Shown here: positions 1-9,258 of the stretch, in pieces
How the letters are laid out: every line of letters begins with the position of its first letter
How positions within the stretch are numbered: the stretch's first letter is position 1
NCBI GenBank assembly: GCA_016841605.1
Contig: JAENYV010000001.1
Span: 517,377 to 581,376, forward strand
DNA length: 64,000 nt
Origin: Dethiobacter alkaliphilus
GTDB taxonomy: Bacteria; Bacillota; Dethiobacteria; DTU022; UBA8154
Direction: 5' to 3'
Notes under the pieces: model-generated
Seen by the model: the letters and a program-made list of their open reading frames with translations, nothing else
Database searches by the model: none
Told to the model about the DNA's origin: nothing
Translations under genes and position numbers: made by a program

Positions 1-228
1 CTTCCCCGGGAGCTTTTGTTCAATTTGCCCCGGGTTACTTTAATTGGGAACGTGCATTTCTATCTGGAAAATTACGGGGGTATTATTGAGTATAATGAGG
101 AAATTGTGCGTTTGAAGGTTAAAGAGGGCGAGATAATTATCAAAGGCAAAGATCTCTCCATAAAAAATTTTTTTGCTGCAGAAATATTTATCGAAGGAAA
201 AATTAAAACAATAGAGTACCAATTATAA
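1..228 (+). CDS. yqfC: Sporulation protein YqfC (5' end outside window)
   Basis: The reading frame is open from base 1, so the gene starts upstream of the window and only the last 75 residues are seen. The pattern LPRVTLIGN followed by a short beta-rich stretch (LENYGGIIEY, IIIKGKDLSIKNF) is typical of the small YqfC family, which is normally about 90-100 residues. It lies 21 bases before yqfD, its usual partner in spore formers, where both belong to the mother-cell sporulation regulon. The biochemical role of YqfC is unknown. Identification rests on motif and gene order. Confidence 0.85.
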   Translation, partial: LPRELLFNLPRVTLIGNVHFYLENYGGIIEYNEEIVRLKVKEGEIIIKGKDLSIKNFFAAEIFIEGKIKTIEYQL

Positions 229-249
229 TCCGGCAATTCCCTGGGGAAG

Positions 250-1482
250 GTGATTGATATTTCTTTGTTACCGGAACGAGGGGGACTTTTCCCCGGTTAT
301 CTGCTTGTCATAATTAAAGGTCGGGGGATTGCCAGGTTAATGAACCTGACGATAAGAGAAGGCATTCATTTCCGCGATCTCCGTTCCCAGGGCGAAACAA
401 TAACAGTAAAAGTTTCTCCCCGGGATTTTAAAAGGTTACGTCCTCTTTTAAGAAGAACAGGCTGTACCGTGCATATTCTTGAGAAAAAAGGAGGACTTCA
501 GCTTTCCTTAGCGGGAAAACACCGCAGGGGATTTTTATTTGGTCTTATTCTTTTCTGTTTTCTCCTTTATTTTCTTTCTTCTTTTATCTGGAATATCAAC
601 GTTTCAGGCAATGAGAAGGTCAGTAAAGATGAAATTCTGGGAGTTCTGGAGAGAAATGGAGTAAGTAAAGGCATATTAAAGAAACAACTGGACCTTTCTC
701 AGCTGGAAAGAGCCATCCTTTTGGATATCGAAGAATTAAGCTGGGTTGGTTCACGAGTCAGGGGAGTGTACCTGGAGATCCAGGTCGTTGAACGTCTCAG
801 AGAGCCTGTAGAGACGGATATGGTCGACCTGGTTGCCTCCAAGGACGGTTTGGTTGTGGATATTCTTGTTTTAGCCGGCAAAGCGGCGGTGGAGGCCGGG
901 GAAACCGTTCAGAAAGGACAATTGCTTATTTCCGGTTTGGTGCCGATGGCTGAAGATCCGGACCGGGAGTTACAAGATGAGACACAAGATAGTGCATTGA
1001 TCCCGGAGGGCAGAGTAAAAGCGCGGGGTATGGTCGAGGCCCTGGTCTGGTACGAGGCTTTTGCAGAGGTTCCCCTTTATGTGGTGGATAAGGTGAAGAC
1101 CGGCAATATGATCCGTTCCTTTTCTTTCTCTGTGAACAATAAGGACTATCATTTGTGGGGACCCAAAGATGTCCCCTACCGTAATTATGAGATTGAAAAA
1201 ATAAGGCATGCACTTGTATGGAGGAATCTACGTTTTCCTGTCGAACTAGTAAGTAATAAATGCAGGGAATTATCTGTTAACGCCAGAACGATCCCCCCGT
1301 GGGAGGCCTTGCAGGAAGCCAGAAATCAAGCTTTGCGGGAAGTAAACCTTCAACTCCCCCGGGGCGGGGCTTCCATTAAGAAAAGATATGTAGATGATTA
1401 TTATTTTTTAGAGTTGGGAACTGTGGGAACTCGTGTTATGATAGAAACGCAGGAAGATATTGCAGTACCGTTAAATAGTTAA
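250..1482 (+). CDS. yqfD: Sporulation protein YqfD
   Basis: The product has 410 residues. It starts with GTG eight bases behind a purine-rich ribosome site. An N-terminal cytoplasmic part of about 90 residues is followed by one clear membrane segment at about 94-114 (FLFGLILFCFLLYFLSSF). The rest is a large extracytoplasmic part with a POTRA-like start (NVSGNEKVSKDEILGVL). This layout and the yqfC neighbour identify the YqfD family, required at an intermediate stage of sporulation in Bacillus and Clostridia. The molecular role is not established. It probably shares an operon with yqfC and perhaps phoH downstream. Confidence 0.9.
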   Translation: MIDISLLPERGGLFPGYLLVIIKGRGIARLMNLTIREGIHFRDLRSQGETITVKVSPRDFKRLRPLLRRTGCTVHILEKKGGLQLSLAGKHRRGFLFGLILFCFLLYFLSSFIWNINVSGNEKVSKDEILGVLERNGVSKGILKKQLDLSQLERAILLDIEELSWVGSRVRGVYLEIQVVERLREPVETDMVDLVASKDGLVVDILVLAGKAAVEAGETVQKGQLLISGLVPMAEDPDRELQDETQDSALIPEGRVKARGMVEALVWYEAFAEVPLYVVDKVKTGNMIRSFSFSVNNKDYHLWGPKDVPYRNYEIEKIRHALVWRNLRFPVELVSNKCRELSVNARTIPPWEALQEARNQALREVNLQLPRGGASIKKRYVDDYYFLELGTVGTRVMIETQEDIAVPLNS

Positions 1483-1519
1483 ATAAAATTCCCCTGGAAT
1501 CAGGGAGGGATGTATTTTC

Positions 1520-2488
1520 TTGATCGAAAAACAAGTAGAATCCAGGGTTTTTTTGCAGGATACGGATGAGATATTTGCCTTGCTGGGAAAATTCGATGAA
1601 CACCTTTCTCTTATTGAGGATACTTTTACGGTTAAGGTTATCCCCAGAGGAGATGAGCTGGTGGTTCAAGGTGCAAAAGAAGAGGTAGAGGAAGTCTTTT
1701 CGTTTTTGCAGGAACTTTTGGCGTTAATTCGGGGGGGACATCTTCTGACAACTCACGAGTTTCTTTACGGGTTAAAATTGGCCCGGCGAGGAGAAACCAG
1801 GGAGATTAAAAACCTCTTGAATGATCTTGTTGTCGTGACTGAACGTGGGAAGCATATTTTACCCAAAACTTTGGGGCAGAAAAAATATGTCGAATCTCTG
1901 CGGAGCCACGACATTGTTTTTGGCATCGGTCCGGCGGGAACGGGTAAGACATACCTGGCGCTCGCTATGGCGGTTTCCGCCCTGAAGAACAAGGTTGTTC
2001 AACGGCTGGTTTTAACCAGACCGGCTGTTGAGGCCGGTGAACATCTGGGGTTTTTGCCCGGCGATCTTCAGGATAAGGTCGACCCTTACCTGCGACCTCT
2101 CTACGATGCTCTTTATGATCTGATGGGAGTGGAGACTTTCTTAAAAAACAGGGAAAAGGGAATTATTGAGGTTGCTCCCCTGGCGTATATGCGGGGTAGA
2201 ACATTGGATGATTCTTTTATTATCCTTGATGAAGCACAAAATACTACGTCGGAACAGATGAAAATGTTTTTAACACGGATGGGGTTCGGCTCCAAAGCGG
2301 TTATAACAGGAGATATTACGCAGGTTGATCTCCCTCACGGAAAGTATTCGGGATTGCTTGAGGTCATGGAGGTTCTTAAAAAAATAAAAGAAATTTCCTT
2401 TGTTCATCTTACTGATGACGATGTTGTTCGTCATAACCTGGTCCAGAAAATAATTCAAGCTTATGCCGGATACGTAAATAAACCATAG
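1520..2488 (+). CDS. phoH: PhoH family ATPase
   Basis: The product has 322 residues, the normal PhoH length. The Walker A motif GPAGTGKT lies at about 137-144 and a Walker B-type segment FIILDEAQN at about 232-240. The region before it (about 1-120) resembles the KH-like N-terminal domain of this family. The chosen TTG start sits 11 bases behind GGAGGG. PhoH proteins are cytoplasmic RNA-linked ATPases or putative helicases whose genes accompany ybeY and era, which agrees with a role in RNA metabolism. The exact function in Firmicutes remains unclear. The surrounding order is the conserved yqfD-phoH-pgpH-ybeY string. Confidence 0.93.
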   Translation: MIEKQVESRVFLQDTDEIFALLGKFDEHLSLIEDTFTVKVIPRGDELVVQGAKEEVEEVFSFLQELLALIRGGHLLTTHEFLYGLKLARRGETREIKNLLNDLVVVTERGKHILPKTLGQKKYVESLRSHDIVFGIGPAGTGKTYLALAMAVSALKNKVVQRLVLTRPAVEAGEHLGFLPGDLQDKVDPYLRPLYDALYDLMGVETFLKNREKGIIEVAPLAYMRGRTLDDSFIILDEAQNTTSEQMKMFLTRMGFGSKAVITGDITQVDLPHGKYSGLLEVMEVLKKIKEISFVHLTDDDVVRHNLVQKIIQAYAGYVNKP

Positions 2489-2534
2489 TTTACGTAAGTA
2501 TTTTCGAAATGCTAAAGAGGGATAAACCAAAGCC

Positions 2535-4679
2535 ATGGCGTTTTTGTTAAAACTTAAAAAGATTATAAAGATACCTTTTTCCCTGACAAAGAGCAAACAC
2601 GGCCAAAGAATACTTTTGGGCATTGGTCTTTTTCTTTTTATTTACTTTTTTCTTCTTTTCTCTATTATGCCTCTCGGTGTCTCCGTAGAACTGGGCATAC
2701 CAAGTCCAAAAACCATTTACGCGCCCAGGGAGGCTATTGATTATTATTCGACGGGTAAGCTCCGGGAAGAGGCTGCACTGGCTGTCGGGGAAGCCTTTGA
2801 TTATGATCCTGCGGTACTGGAAGAAGGAAGGAACGCTCTGAACAGCTTTTTCCAGGAAGTTAAAAAAATTAAAGGTATGGATAATTTAAGCAGAGAGGAG
2901 AAAACGGTTCTTTTTCGGGACAGGATGGATGCCGGCATGCCCGAAGATTTTTTTCCTGCTCTTCTGGAACTGAGCGAAACCAGTCTGGACGAGCTGCAAG
3001 CCAGTATTGAAAAAATTTTTATGGAGATAACGACACAGGGAATTAAGGAAAATGGGGAGCAAGCAGCATTAAGACAAGCCTTCCAGGATATTAACTTACT
3101 TTCTTTCAATTCCGAAATAAGACAGGGCATGGAAATTCTTCTCTATCCCCTGCTGAAGCCGAATATGATTTTTAACCCCGAAATGACGGAAACGAACCGG
3201 GAGCTGGCCAGACAGTCTGTGGAACCGGTCAGAATTTTAAAAAATTCCTTAATTGTTCAGGAAGGCGAAAAAGTAACGGAACGACATATTGCCCAACTGG
3301 AAACCCTGGGCCTCCTGGGACCGCGAGTATATACCAGCGGTTATTTCGGTCTTTTCTTTATTCTGCTTATTCTTTATGTTATCGTCATGTTCTACCTTTT
3401 CCTTTTCCATCGTGATATTTGGGAGAATGTAACCCACCTGACCTTACTGAGCCTGATTGTAGTTTTAACTTTAACTTTTGGTCTGGCTGGCCGGTATTTT
3501 AGCGGTTACCTGATGCCGGTAGCAATGGCCGGTATTTTGCTGACGGTTCTTTTCAGTTCCCGTTTGGCAATTTTCATGAATATTATTTTATCGCTTCTCC
3601 TGGGCTTTATTGTGGACGGAGAATTTACTTTTATTTTTATTACTTTGCTGGGAGGCCTGGTGGCAATTTACAGCGTTTCCCACTTGCAGCGGCGTTTTGA
3701 CCTGACCAAAGCAGGAATATATGTTGCCGCAGTAAATATGGTTTCAATTATCGCCACTTTTCTTCTTTTTAAAGGGTTTCAATTGGAATACGAGTATATC
3801 AGGGAATTCAGCATAGGTGTGCTGGCAGGAATCGGAAGCGGTCTTTTTTCTGCCGTTATGGCTATTGGCCTGCTTCCTTTTCTGGAAAGTGCTTTTGGCC
3901 TGACGACGGCAATAACACTCCTGGAACTCGCGGACCCCGGACATCCCCTTTTGCGCAAGCTTCTGATGGAGACCCCGGGAACATACCATCACAGTATTAT
4001 GGTGGGTAACCTTGCGGAGGCTGCAGCCGAGGCCATTCAGGCCGATCCTCTTCTCTCCAGGGTAGCTGCTTTTTATCATGATATCGGGAAAATTAAGAGG
4101 CCTTACTTTTTTGTTGAAAACCAGTTTACCGGGGAAAACCCTCATAATAAAATCTCTCCGAATTTAAGCTCCCTTATTATCCGTTCCCATGTCAAGGACG
4201 GACTGGAATTTGCCAGGGAAGCAAAGCTGCCGCTGCCGATCAGGGAAATTATTCAGCAGCATCATGGGACAACATTAATTTCCTTTTTTTATCAGCAAGC
4301 TGTGAATAATGCAGGTAAAGACAAAAATGAAAAAGGTAATCAGCTTTTACCTGAAGACGAGTATCGTTACGAAGGTCCTTTACCTCAGACAAAAGAAGCG
4401 GCTATACTTCTTTTGGCAGATTCAGTCGAGGCCGCGGTCCGTTCCCTTTCCCATCCCATGCCGGGTAGAATTGAAAGTATGGTTAGACGTATTATTAAAG
4501 AAAAGCTCAATGACGGGCAATTTGACGAAGCTCCTTTGACTTTAAAAGATTTAGATAAAATTGGGGATACTTTTGTATATATTCTCTCCGGGGTTTATCA
4601 TCAGCGGATTGAATACCCGGAGAAAGAATTAAGGGCGGACCTGGAGAGGGGGAAACAAAAAAATGGCAGTACTGGTTAA
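2535..4679 (+). CDS. pgpH: 7TM-HD cyclic-di-AMP phosphodiesterase PgpH
   Basis: The product has 714 residues. One N-terminal membrane helix (about 26-48) is followed by an extracellular domain to about residue 265, then a block of about seven hydrophobic segments, then a cytoplasmic HD domain. The HD core is visible as YHHSIMVGN and FYHDIGKIKRPYFF, with further histidines at QQHHGTT. This matches the YqfF/PgpH family, whose HD domain hydrolyses c-di-AMP to pApA at a di-metal site. The 3' end overlaps ybeY by 17 bases, so the two are translationally linked. The start ATG is preceded by a weak purine stretch. Confidence 0.92.
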   Translation: MAFLLKLKKIIKIPFSLTKSKHGQRILLGIGLFLFIYFFLLFSIMPLGVSVELGIPSPKTIYAPREAIDYYSTGKLREEAALAVGEAFDYDPAVLEEGRNALNSFFQEVKKIKGMDNLSREEKTVLFRDRMDAGMPEDFFPALLELSETSLDELQASIEKIFMEITTQGIKENGEQAALRQAFQDINLLSFNSEIRQGMEILLYPLLKPNMIFNPEMTETNRELARQSVEPVRILKNSLIVQEGEKVTERHIAQLETLGLLGPRVYTSGYFGLFFILLILYVIVMFYLFLFHRDIWENVTHLTLLSLIVVLTLTFGLAGRYFSGYLMPVAMAGILLTVLFSSRLAIFMNIILSLLLGFIVDGEFTFIFITLLGGLVAIYSVSHLQRRFDLTKAGIYVAAVNMVSIIATFLLFKGFQLEYEYIREFSIGVLAGIGSGLFSAVMAIGLLPFLESAFGLTTAITLLELADPGHPLLRKLLMETPGTYHHSIMVGNLAEAAAEAIQADPLLSRVAAFYHDIGKIKRPYFFVENQFTGENPHNKISPNLSSLIIRSHVKDGLEFAREAKLPLPIREIIQQHHGTTLISFFYQQAVNNAGKDKNEKGNQLLPEDEYRYEGPLPQTKEAAILLLADSVEAAVRSLSHPMPGRIESMVRRIIKEKLNDGQFDEAPLTLKDLDKIGDTFVYILSGVYHQRIEYPEKELRADLERGKQKNGSTG

Positions 4680-5109
4680 TAATATACAAGAGAAGGTGGT
4701 TGTACCGGCAGAGCTTACAAAACTCCTGGAGGAAGTCGGCGAGTTTGTTTTGCGTATGGAAGGTTACCCGGTGGAAAGCGAAGTAAGTATTGTTTTGGTA
4801 GATAACAGCAATATTCGGGCGTTAAATTTAACTTACAGGGGTTATGATTCTCCAACCGATGTTCTTTCTTTTTGTCTCTCCGATGGTCTGACCGGGCAGG
4901 AGAATGATCAAATTCTTGGGGATGTTGTTATCTCTATGGAGAAAGCAAAAGAGCAGGCCCGGGAATATGGACAAACTCTAGAGCGAGAGGTTGCTTTTTT
5001 AGCTTTACATGGTATACTTCACCTTATAGGCTATAACCACGATACCCTGGTGTCGGAAGCGGAAATGAAAGAAAAACAGGATTTTGTCTTAAAGTACTTT
5101 AAGCTGTAA
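4663..5109 (+). CDS. ybeY: Endoribonuclease YbeY, rRNA maturation factor
   Basis: The product has 148 residues, typical for the family. The zinc-binding signature HGILHLIGYNHD near residues 119-130 provides the three metal ligands. YbeY is needed for 16S rRNA 3'-end maturation and 70S quality control. The gene starts inside the end of pgpH and is followed 17 bases later by dgkA, so it sits in one operon with them. Nothing unusual was seen. Confidence 0.95.
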   Translation: MAVLVNNIQEKVVVPAELTKLLEEVGEFVLRMEGYPVESEVSIVLVDNSNIRALNLTYRGYDSPTDVLSFCLSDGLTGQENDQILGDVVISMEKAKEQAREYGQTLEREVAFLALHGILHLIGYNHDTLVSEAEMKEKQDFVLKYFKL

Positions 5110-5126
5110 ATAATTAAATTTACAGG

Positions 5127-5489
5127 ATGATAAAGATGAAGCATACAACTTTCATCGGAAGTTTCAAAGATGCATTAAAGGGGCTATTTTTTGTTATTCG
5201 TCATGAAAGAAATATGGGTTTTCATCTTATTGCTGCCGCATTAGCTTTAGCGGCATCTTTGTATTATAAAATAGACAGACTAGAACTGCTCTTTGTTTTT
5301 TCAGCTATCTTCCTGGTCTTTCTTACGGAAATGTTTAATACTGCCCTGGAAAAGCTGGTTGATCTGCATACCAGGGAGTATCATCCTCTGGCCAGGATTG
5401 CCAAGAGGGTAGCGGCCGGAGCAGTGTTATGCGCGGCTTTTTTTGCAATTGTGGTCGCCTACCTTGTTTTTGCAGATAAAATGTGGTAA
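5127..5489 (+). CDS. dgkA: Diacylglycerol/undecaprenol kinase, DgkA family
   Basis: The product has 120 residues with three hydrophobic segments. It carries the family signature near FVIRHERNMGFHLIAAA and the catalytic-region pattern EMFNTALEKLVDL. This is the small integral-membrane kinase that phosphorylates undecaprenol or diacylglycerol with ATP, and Gram-positive members mostly act on undecaprenol. In many Firmicutes the gene lies between ybeY and cdd or era, as here. An alternative in-frame ATG nine bases downstream cannot be excluded as the start. Confidence 0.92.
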   Translation: MIKMKHTTFIGSFKDALKGLFFVIRHERNMGFHLIAAALALAASLYYKIDRLELLFVFSAIFLVFLTEMFNTALEKLVDLHTREYHPLARIAKRVAAGAVLCAAFFAIVVAYLVFADKMW

Positions 5490-5587
5490 ACCGGAAGTTA
5501 GGAGCTTAGAAGCCGGGAGCCGTCATGAAAAAACGATTTTATCATCTTTTCTATTTAGAGGACTAGATTGTATGGGGGGGTTGAAAA

Positions 5588-6634
5588 GTGAAGTCCGGTT
5601 CCAGTCATCCAGTTGTAGACAATAAAATTATGATTCTTTTTATTGCGGTGCTGATTCTTAATACGGTTATGGTCGGATTTAATTTTAACTTTATTTACTC
5701 CCGTTATACGGATGCGAAAGAACAAGTCGTCTACAAACAGGTTGTGGCCCAGGATTTGTTGGAATACAGCAAGAAGCTTGCCCAGGATCTTGGAGTTCAG
5801 GATAGACCTTCAGTAAGAGAGGTATTGGCAGACTTTAACTATGAGATTGACCTGGCTAAAGACAGTGACGAACTATCAAGAGTAATTTTCAACAGCAGCC
5901 GGCAGGTGCAGGAAACCATCCTGAGGGAATGGGATACTCTTTTTCGGGAAAAGATTATAAATTTAATTAACCAGGATGAGAATCTCAAAAAAACTACGGA
6001 AAAAACGGAGTTTACCTTACGGATTTCCAGTTTAGAAGGGGCTGTTTGCGATCCTGAGCTTTTGCGCGAAGAAACGCTCATTGAGGTTAACAACCTCTAT
6101 ACGGAAGGAGGCATGACACAGGAACAGGTTTTTCGTATTGAGGTGGAAGAGGGGCGGAGCCGCATGGTCGTCCCGTATAATCCTTTGGATTATATCCAAT
6201 CGTTAACGGAAGAGATTGACACATTGAGGGTAAATTTGCATGAAGTCAGGGTTGCTTCAGGTTTTGCCGAAATGTCCGGTCCCGGAATTATTATTAAATT
6301 TTATGATGCTCAAAACGGATTTGAAGCCAGTGATATTATCCACGATTCGGATGTCCGGGACATGGTCAACGAATTATTTGCCGCAGGAGCAAAGGGCGTG
6401 TCAGTCGGCGGTCAGCGTCTTATTGCCACATCCCCTATTCGTTGTGTAGGACCGGTAATCAGGGTGAATCAAAAAGAAATATCCGCCAATCCGGTTGTTA
6501 TTGAAGCGGTCGGTGAACCTGAAGTTCTCTCCAGCGGCCTGGATATTATTCGTTTTTCGCTGGAATTTCATCGCAACTTCCGTATTGATATCGAGGAAAA
6601 AGAAAATATTATTTTGCCTCCGTACAGGAATTAG
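5588..6634 (+). CDS. DUF881 family membrane-anchored protein
   Basis: The product has 348 residues and starts with GTG. A single N-terminal membrane segment (about 15-34, ILFIAVLILNTVMVGFNF) is followed by a probable coiled coil (about 40-240) and a C-terminal domain with GPGIIIKFYDA and NELFAAGAKGVSVGGQRL, which is characteristic of DUF881. Proteins of this family occur in spore formers and near cell-division genes, but their function is unknown. It lies between dgkA and cdd. About 100 bases upstream contain no recognisable RNA element. Confidence 0.8.
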   Translation: MKSGSSHPVVDNKIMILFIAVLILNTVMVGFNFNFIYSRYTDAKEQVVYKQVVAQDLLEYSKKLAQDLGVQDRPSVREVLADFNYEIDLAKDSDELSRVIFNSSRQVQETILREWDTLFREKIINLINQDENLKKTTEKTEFTLRISSLEGAVCDPELLREETLIEVNNLYTEGGMTQEQVFRIEVEEGRSRMVVPYNPLDYIQSLTEEIDTLRVNLHEVRVASGFAEMSGPGIIIKFYDAQNGFEASDIIHDSDVRDMVNELFAAGAKGVSVGGQRLIATSPIRCVGPVIRVNQKEISANPVVIEAVGEPEVLSSGLDIIRFSLEFHRNFRIDIEEKENIILPPYRN

Positions 6635-6643
6635 GAGGTTAAG

Positions 6644-7030
6644 ATGAACAGAGACGAAGAGAAGCTTTTACAGGAAGCCGGGAAAGTTCTTCCACTGGCT
6701 TATGCCCCTTATTCAAACTACAGGGTTGCCGCGGCTATCCTGACTGAAGACGGAAAAATATTTACAGGTGTAAATGTGGAAAACGCTTCTTACGGCCTGA
6801 CTATCTGCGCCGAAAGAGCAGCCGTGTTTGCGGCCGTTTCCGCAGGTTGCCGTTCTTTTTCACACCTTGTTATTACCGCGGATGACGAAGATAATTTACC
6901 CTTTCCATGCGGGGCATGCCGTCAGGTCCTGAGGGAATTTTCCCCTGATCTGAAAATAATTGTGGCAGGGAAGGGGAAAACTTTTTCTATGTCTCTGGCC
7001 GAGCTTTTGCCTTATTCTTTTCAACTTTAG
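6644..7030 (+). CDS. cdd: Cytidine deaminase
   Basis: The product has 128 residues. The zinc site is complete: NASYGLTICAERAA supplies Cys and the catalytic Glu, and PCGACRQVL supplies the two further cysteines of the homotetrameric class. It deaminates cytidine and deoxycytidine in pyrimidine salvage. It starts ten bases after the DUF881 gene behind TTAGGAGG and is followed by era, the standard Firmicute pairing. Confidence 0.96.
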   Translation: MNRDEEKLLQEAGKVLPLAYAPYSNYRVAAAILTEDGKIFTGVNVENASYGLTICAERAAVFAAVSAGCRSFSHLVITADDEDNLPFPCGACRQVLREFSPDLKIIVAGKGKTFSMSLAELLPYSFQL

Positions 7031-7079
7031 ACGTTAGAAGACTTTCGATTTTTGACTATCTTTAAAAAGAGGGACGTAA

Positions 7080-7961
7080 ATGTTTGTATCGGGTTTTGTT
7101 TCTGTTGTAGGTCGCCCCAATGTGGGAAAATCTACCTTAATTAACTCTTTTTTGGGGAAGAAAGTCCTGATTGTGTCTCCCAAACCGCAGACAACCAGAG
7201 ATCGCATTCAGGCTGTTCTTACAAACGAAAGAGGCCAGCTTATTTTTCTTGATACTCCCGGAATGCATAAAGCCAGGAATAAGCTGGGAGATTACATGGT
7301 AAATACGGCCAGGAGCTCCTTACAAGACGTTGATCTCATTCTCTTTGTGGTGGAAGCTTCTGCACCGCCCGGCCCGGGAGATGCACATATTGTTAATTAT
7401 TTGCGCGAAGTGCGAACCCCGGTTTTCCTGGTGATAAATAAAATTGATGAGGCTTTGGAAGGATTTAACGAGAAACAGCTTCCTCTCTACCGTAAGCTGT
7501 TTGATTTTCGCGGAGTCTTTTCCGTTTCAGCCCGAACGGGAGAGAATCTGGAACAGTTATTGCGTGAGATTATGACAATCATGCCTCCCGGACCCTCTTA
7601 TTTTCCCCCGGAAATGGTTACGGACCGTCCGGAGCAGTTTCTGGTCGGGGAGATAATACGGGAAAAAATTATTCTGTGTACCAAAGAAGAAATTCCCTAT
7701 TCGGTGGCAGTGGAGATAAACCGCATGGAGCTGCAGGATAACGGGTTGCTTGTTATTGAAGCTGTTATCTTTGTAGAGAAAAAGTCACAAAAAAGGATCG
7801 TAATCGGAAAAGACGGCAATATGCTGAAACAAATCGGGACAGCGGCCCGACTGGAATTGGAGAAGTTTTTAGGGAGTCACCTTTACCTGAATCTTTGGGT
7901 TAAAGTTAAAAAAGACTGGCGGCAGAAGGAGAGTGTATTGCGGCAGCTGGGTTATTATTAG
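7080..7961 (+). CDS. era: GTPase Era
   Basis: The product has 293 residues. The G1 motif GRPNVGKST is at about 12-20, G3 is LDTPGMHK, and G4 is NKID. The C-terminal KH domain (about 200-290) contains VIGKDGNMLKQIG. Era binds the 3' end of 16S rRNA and helps assemble the 30S subunit, acting together with YbeY, which is encoded a few genes upstream. The preceding gap carries a short purine ribosome site (AAAGAGGGA). Confidence 0.97.
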   Translation: MFVSGFVSVVGRPNVGKSTLINSFLGKKVLIVSPKPQTTRDRIQAVLTNERGQLIFLDTPGMHKARNKLGDYMVNTARSSLQDVDLILFVVEASAPPGPGDAHIVNYLREVRTPVFLVINKIDEALEGFNEKQLPLYRKLFDFRGVFSVSARTGENLEQLLREIMTIMPPGPSYFPPEMVTDRPEQFLVGEIIREKIILCTKEEIPYSVAVEINRMELQDNGLLVIEAVIFVEKKSQKRIVIGKDGNMLKQIGTAARLELEKFLGSHLYLNLWVKVKKDWRQKESVLRQLGYY

Positions 7962-7972
7962 TCTGGTGGTGC

Positions 7973-8734
7973 ATGATATTGAAGCATTTGCAGACCAGGG
8001 CGCTGGTCTTGAGATCCCGCCCGTTTGGCGAGAAAGACAGGTTGTTAACTCTTCTTTCCCTGGAAATGGGGAAGATAAGTGCCAGGGCTCCCGGTGCCCG
8101 CAATGTCAAAAGCAAATTGTCCGCGGGGGTTGAACCTTTTACCTGTGCATCGTTTCTTCTTTACCGGGGAAAATCCCTTTATACAATCACTCAGTTGCAA
8201 GTCGAAGAGCCATATGTGAATATCAGGGGAAATATTCGTGATTATGCCCTGGGACTGTATCTTGCCGAGCTGGTGGAAAAAACAGTGGAGGAAGGAGAAG
8301 CATGTCCGGAAATTTTCAGGCTTCTGGCGAGCTGCTGGCTTCTTTTAAATGAACAAAAAGGTGACAGGGATCTTCTGGCCCGTTTTTTTGAGTTGAATCT
8401 GCTTAATCTTCTCGGATATTGTCCCCATTTTGAAGACTGTATTTTTTGTGGAAACACAAAAGGTCCCTTTTTCTGGGATAAAAGCGCGGGGGGCATTTTT
8501 TGTAAACCTTGCTCCACAGACCGGGTTTCTTTTCCTCTCTCCGGAGGAGCTATCGCCTTTCTCCGGAGTTTTTTATCCCTCTCAACCGGTAAAATTGTCA
8601 ACCTGCGTGCGCCGGTTGGACAAAAAAAAGAGTTACAGGCATTTCTACAGCACTATTTCCACTACTGGACCGGGACCGGGTCTTTTAAAACGCTGGAGTT
8701 CTTACAAAAAATTAATGGCAGCAAGGGGGGATAA
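7973..8734 (+). CDS. recO: DNA repair protein RecO
   Basis: The product has 253 residues. The N-terminal OB fold (LQTRALVLRSRPFGEKDRLL) is followed by a helical domain with a four-cysteine zinc site (CPHFEDCIFCG and FCKPCS near residues 145-180). RecO loads RecA onto SSB-coated DNA together with RecR and anneals strands. It starts 11 bases after era, which is the conserved era-recO pairing. Confidence 0.94.
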   Translation: MILKHLQTRALVLRSRPFGEKDRLLTLLSLEMGKISARAPGARNVKSKLSAGVEPFTCASFLLYRGKSLYTITQLQVEEPYVNIRGNIRDYALGLYLAELVEKTVEEGEACPEIFRLLASCWLLLNEQKGDRDLLARFFELNLLNLLGYCPHFEDCIFCGNTKGPFFWDKSAGGIFCKPCSTDRVSFPLSGGAIAFLRSFLSLSTGKIVNLRAPVGQKKELQAFLQHYFHYWTGTGSFKTLEFLQKINGSKGG

Positions 8735-8781
8735 GAAACGGTATAAAATGCCAGACTAAAAAAAAGACTAAGGGGAAAGGA

Positions 8782-9141
8782 ATGTCCGGCATGGGAATAA
8801 ACCTGGAAGAAGTGGAGTTTTTAAAGGCCAGGGCTAAGTTAAATTACCGGGAAGTGGTCGAAGTCCTGGAAGAGGCGGGGGGCGATCTTCTGGAAGCGAT
8901 GGCTTTGCTGGAAGAAAAAGGTATAAAATTTACATCGGATGATGAAGATGAATCAATCTGCCAAAAGCTCTGGAAGAGGAGCAAAAGTATCAAAATTAAA
9001 GTAAACGGGCCGGAGGGGACGGTTTGCCGTATCCCTTTGCCTCTGGGTGTTGCTGCTGTCGCGGCATTCCCTCGCCTGGCAGTGTGGGGAGGCCTTGGGC
9101 TTATCCTGGCACGCTGTTTTTTGGAAATTGAGTCAAGGTAA
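8782..9141 (+). CDS. DUF4342 protein with UBA-like domain and membrane segment
   Basis: The product has 119 residues. The first half (about 5-45, VEFLKARAKLNYREVVEVLE) resembles a UBA/EF-Ts-type three-helix domain. The second half has IKIKVNGPEGTVCRIPLPLG and a hydrophobic tail that could span the membrane (about 88-112). This is the DUF4342 arrangement, commonly placed between recO and glyQ in Clostridia. Its function is unknown. A second ATG nine bases downstream is an equally possible start. Confidence 0.75.
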   Translation: MSGMGINLEEVEFLKARAKLNYREVVEVLEEAGGDLLEAMALLEEKGIKFTSDDEDESICQKLWKRSKSIKIKVNGPEGTVCRIPLPLGVAAVAAFPRLAVWGGLGLILARCFLEIESR

Positions 9142-9165
9142 ATTTTTATAGTTTTTTTCTTCATC

Positions 9166-9235
9166 TTGACACCCGGACAACTTTTTGGTAATTTTAGAGC
9201 GAATTAATGCTTACCTTGAAGAGCAAGGTTTTTTT
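9166..9235 (+). promoter_or_regulatory. Promoter followed by short terminator hairpin before glyQ
   Basis: TTGACA at 9166-9171 and TAATTT at 9189-9194 are separated by 17 bases, a good housekeeping promoter. About 20 bases after the expected start site a hairpin ACCTTG/CAAGGT (9213-9218 and 9224-9229) is followed by TTTTTT (9230-9235), so most transcripts could stop before glyQ unless the hairpin is relieved. The glyQ ribosome site TAGGAGG lies just beyond. The leader is far too short for a T-box. Confidence 0.6.
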
Positions 9236-9258
9236 AATTCCCAGTTAGGAGGCGCATT

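Noticed and set aside
926..1213. Reverse-strand frames inside yqfD, and similar frames inside other core genes
   Set aside because: They lie opposite well-supported genes, lack ribosome sites and have compositions typical of antisense shadows.
7933..8133. Frame overlapping the end of era and start of recO
   Set aside because: It is covered by the two real genes in other frames and shows no domain.
9142..9258. T-box riboswitch before glyQ
   Set aside because: Only about 117 bases are available, and no specifier loop or T-box core sequence is seen.
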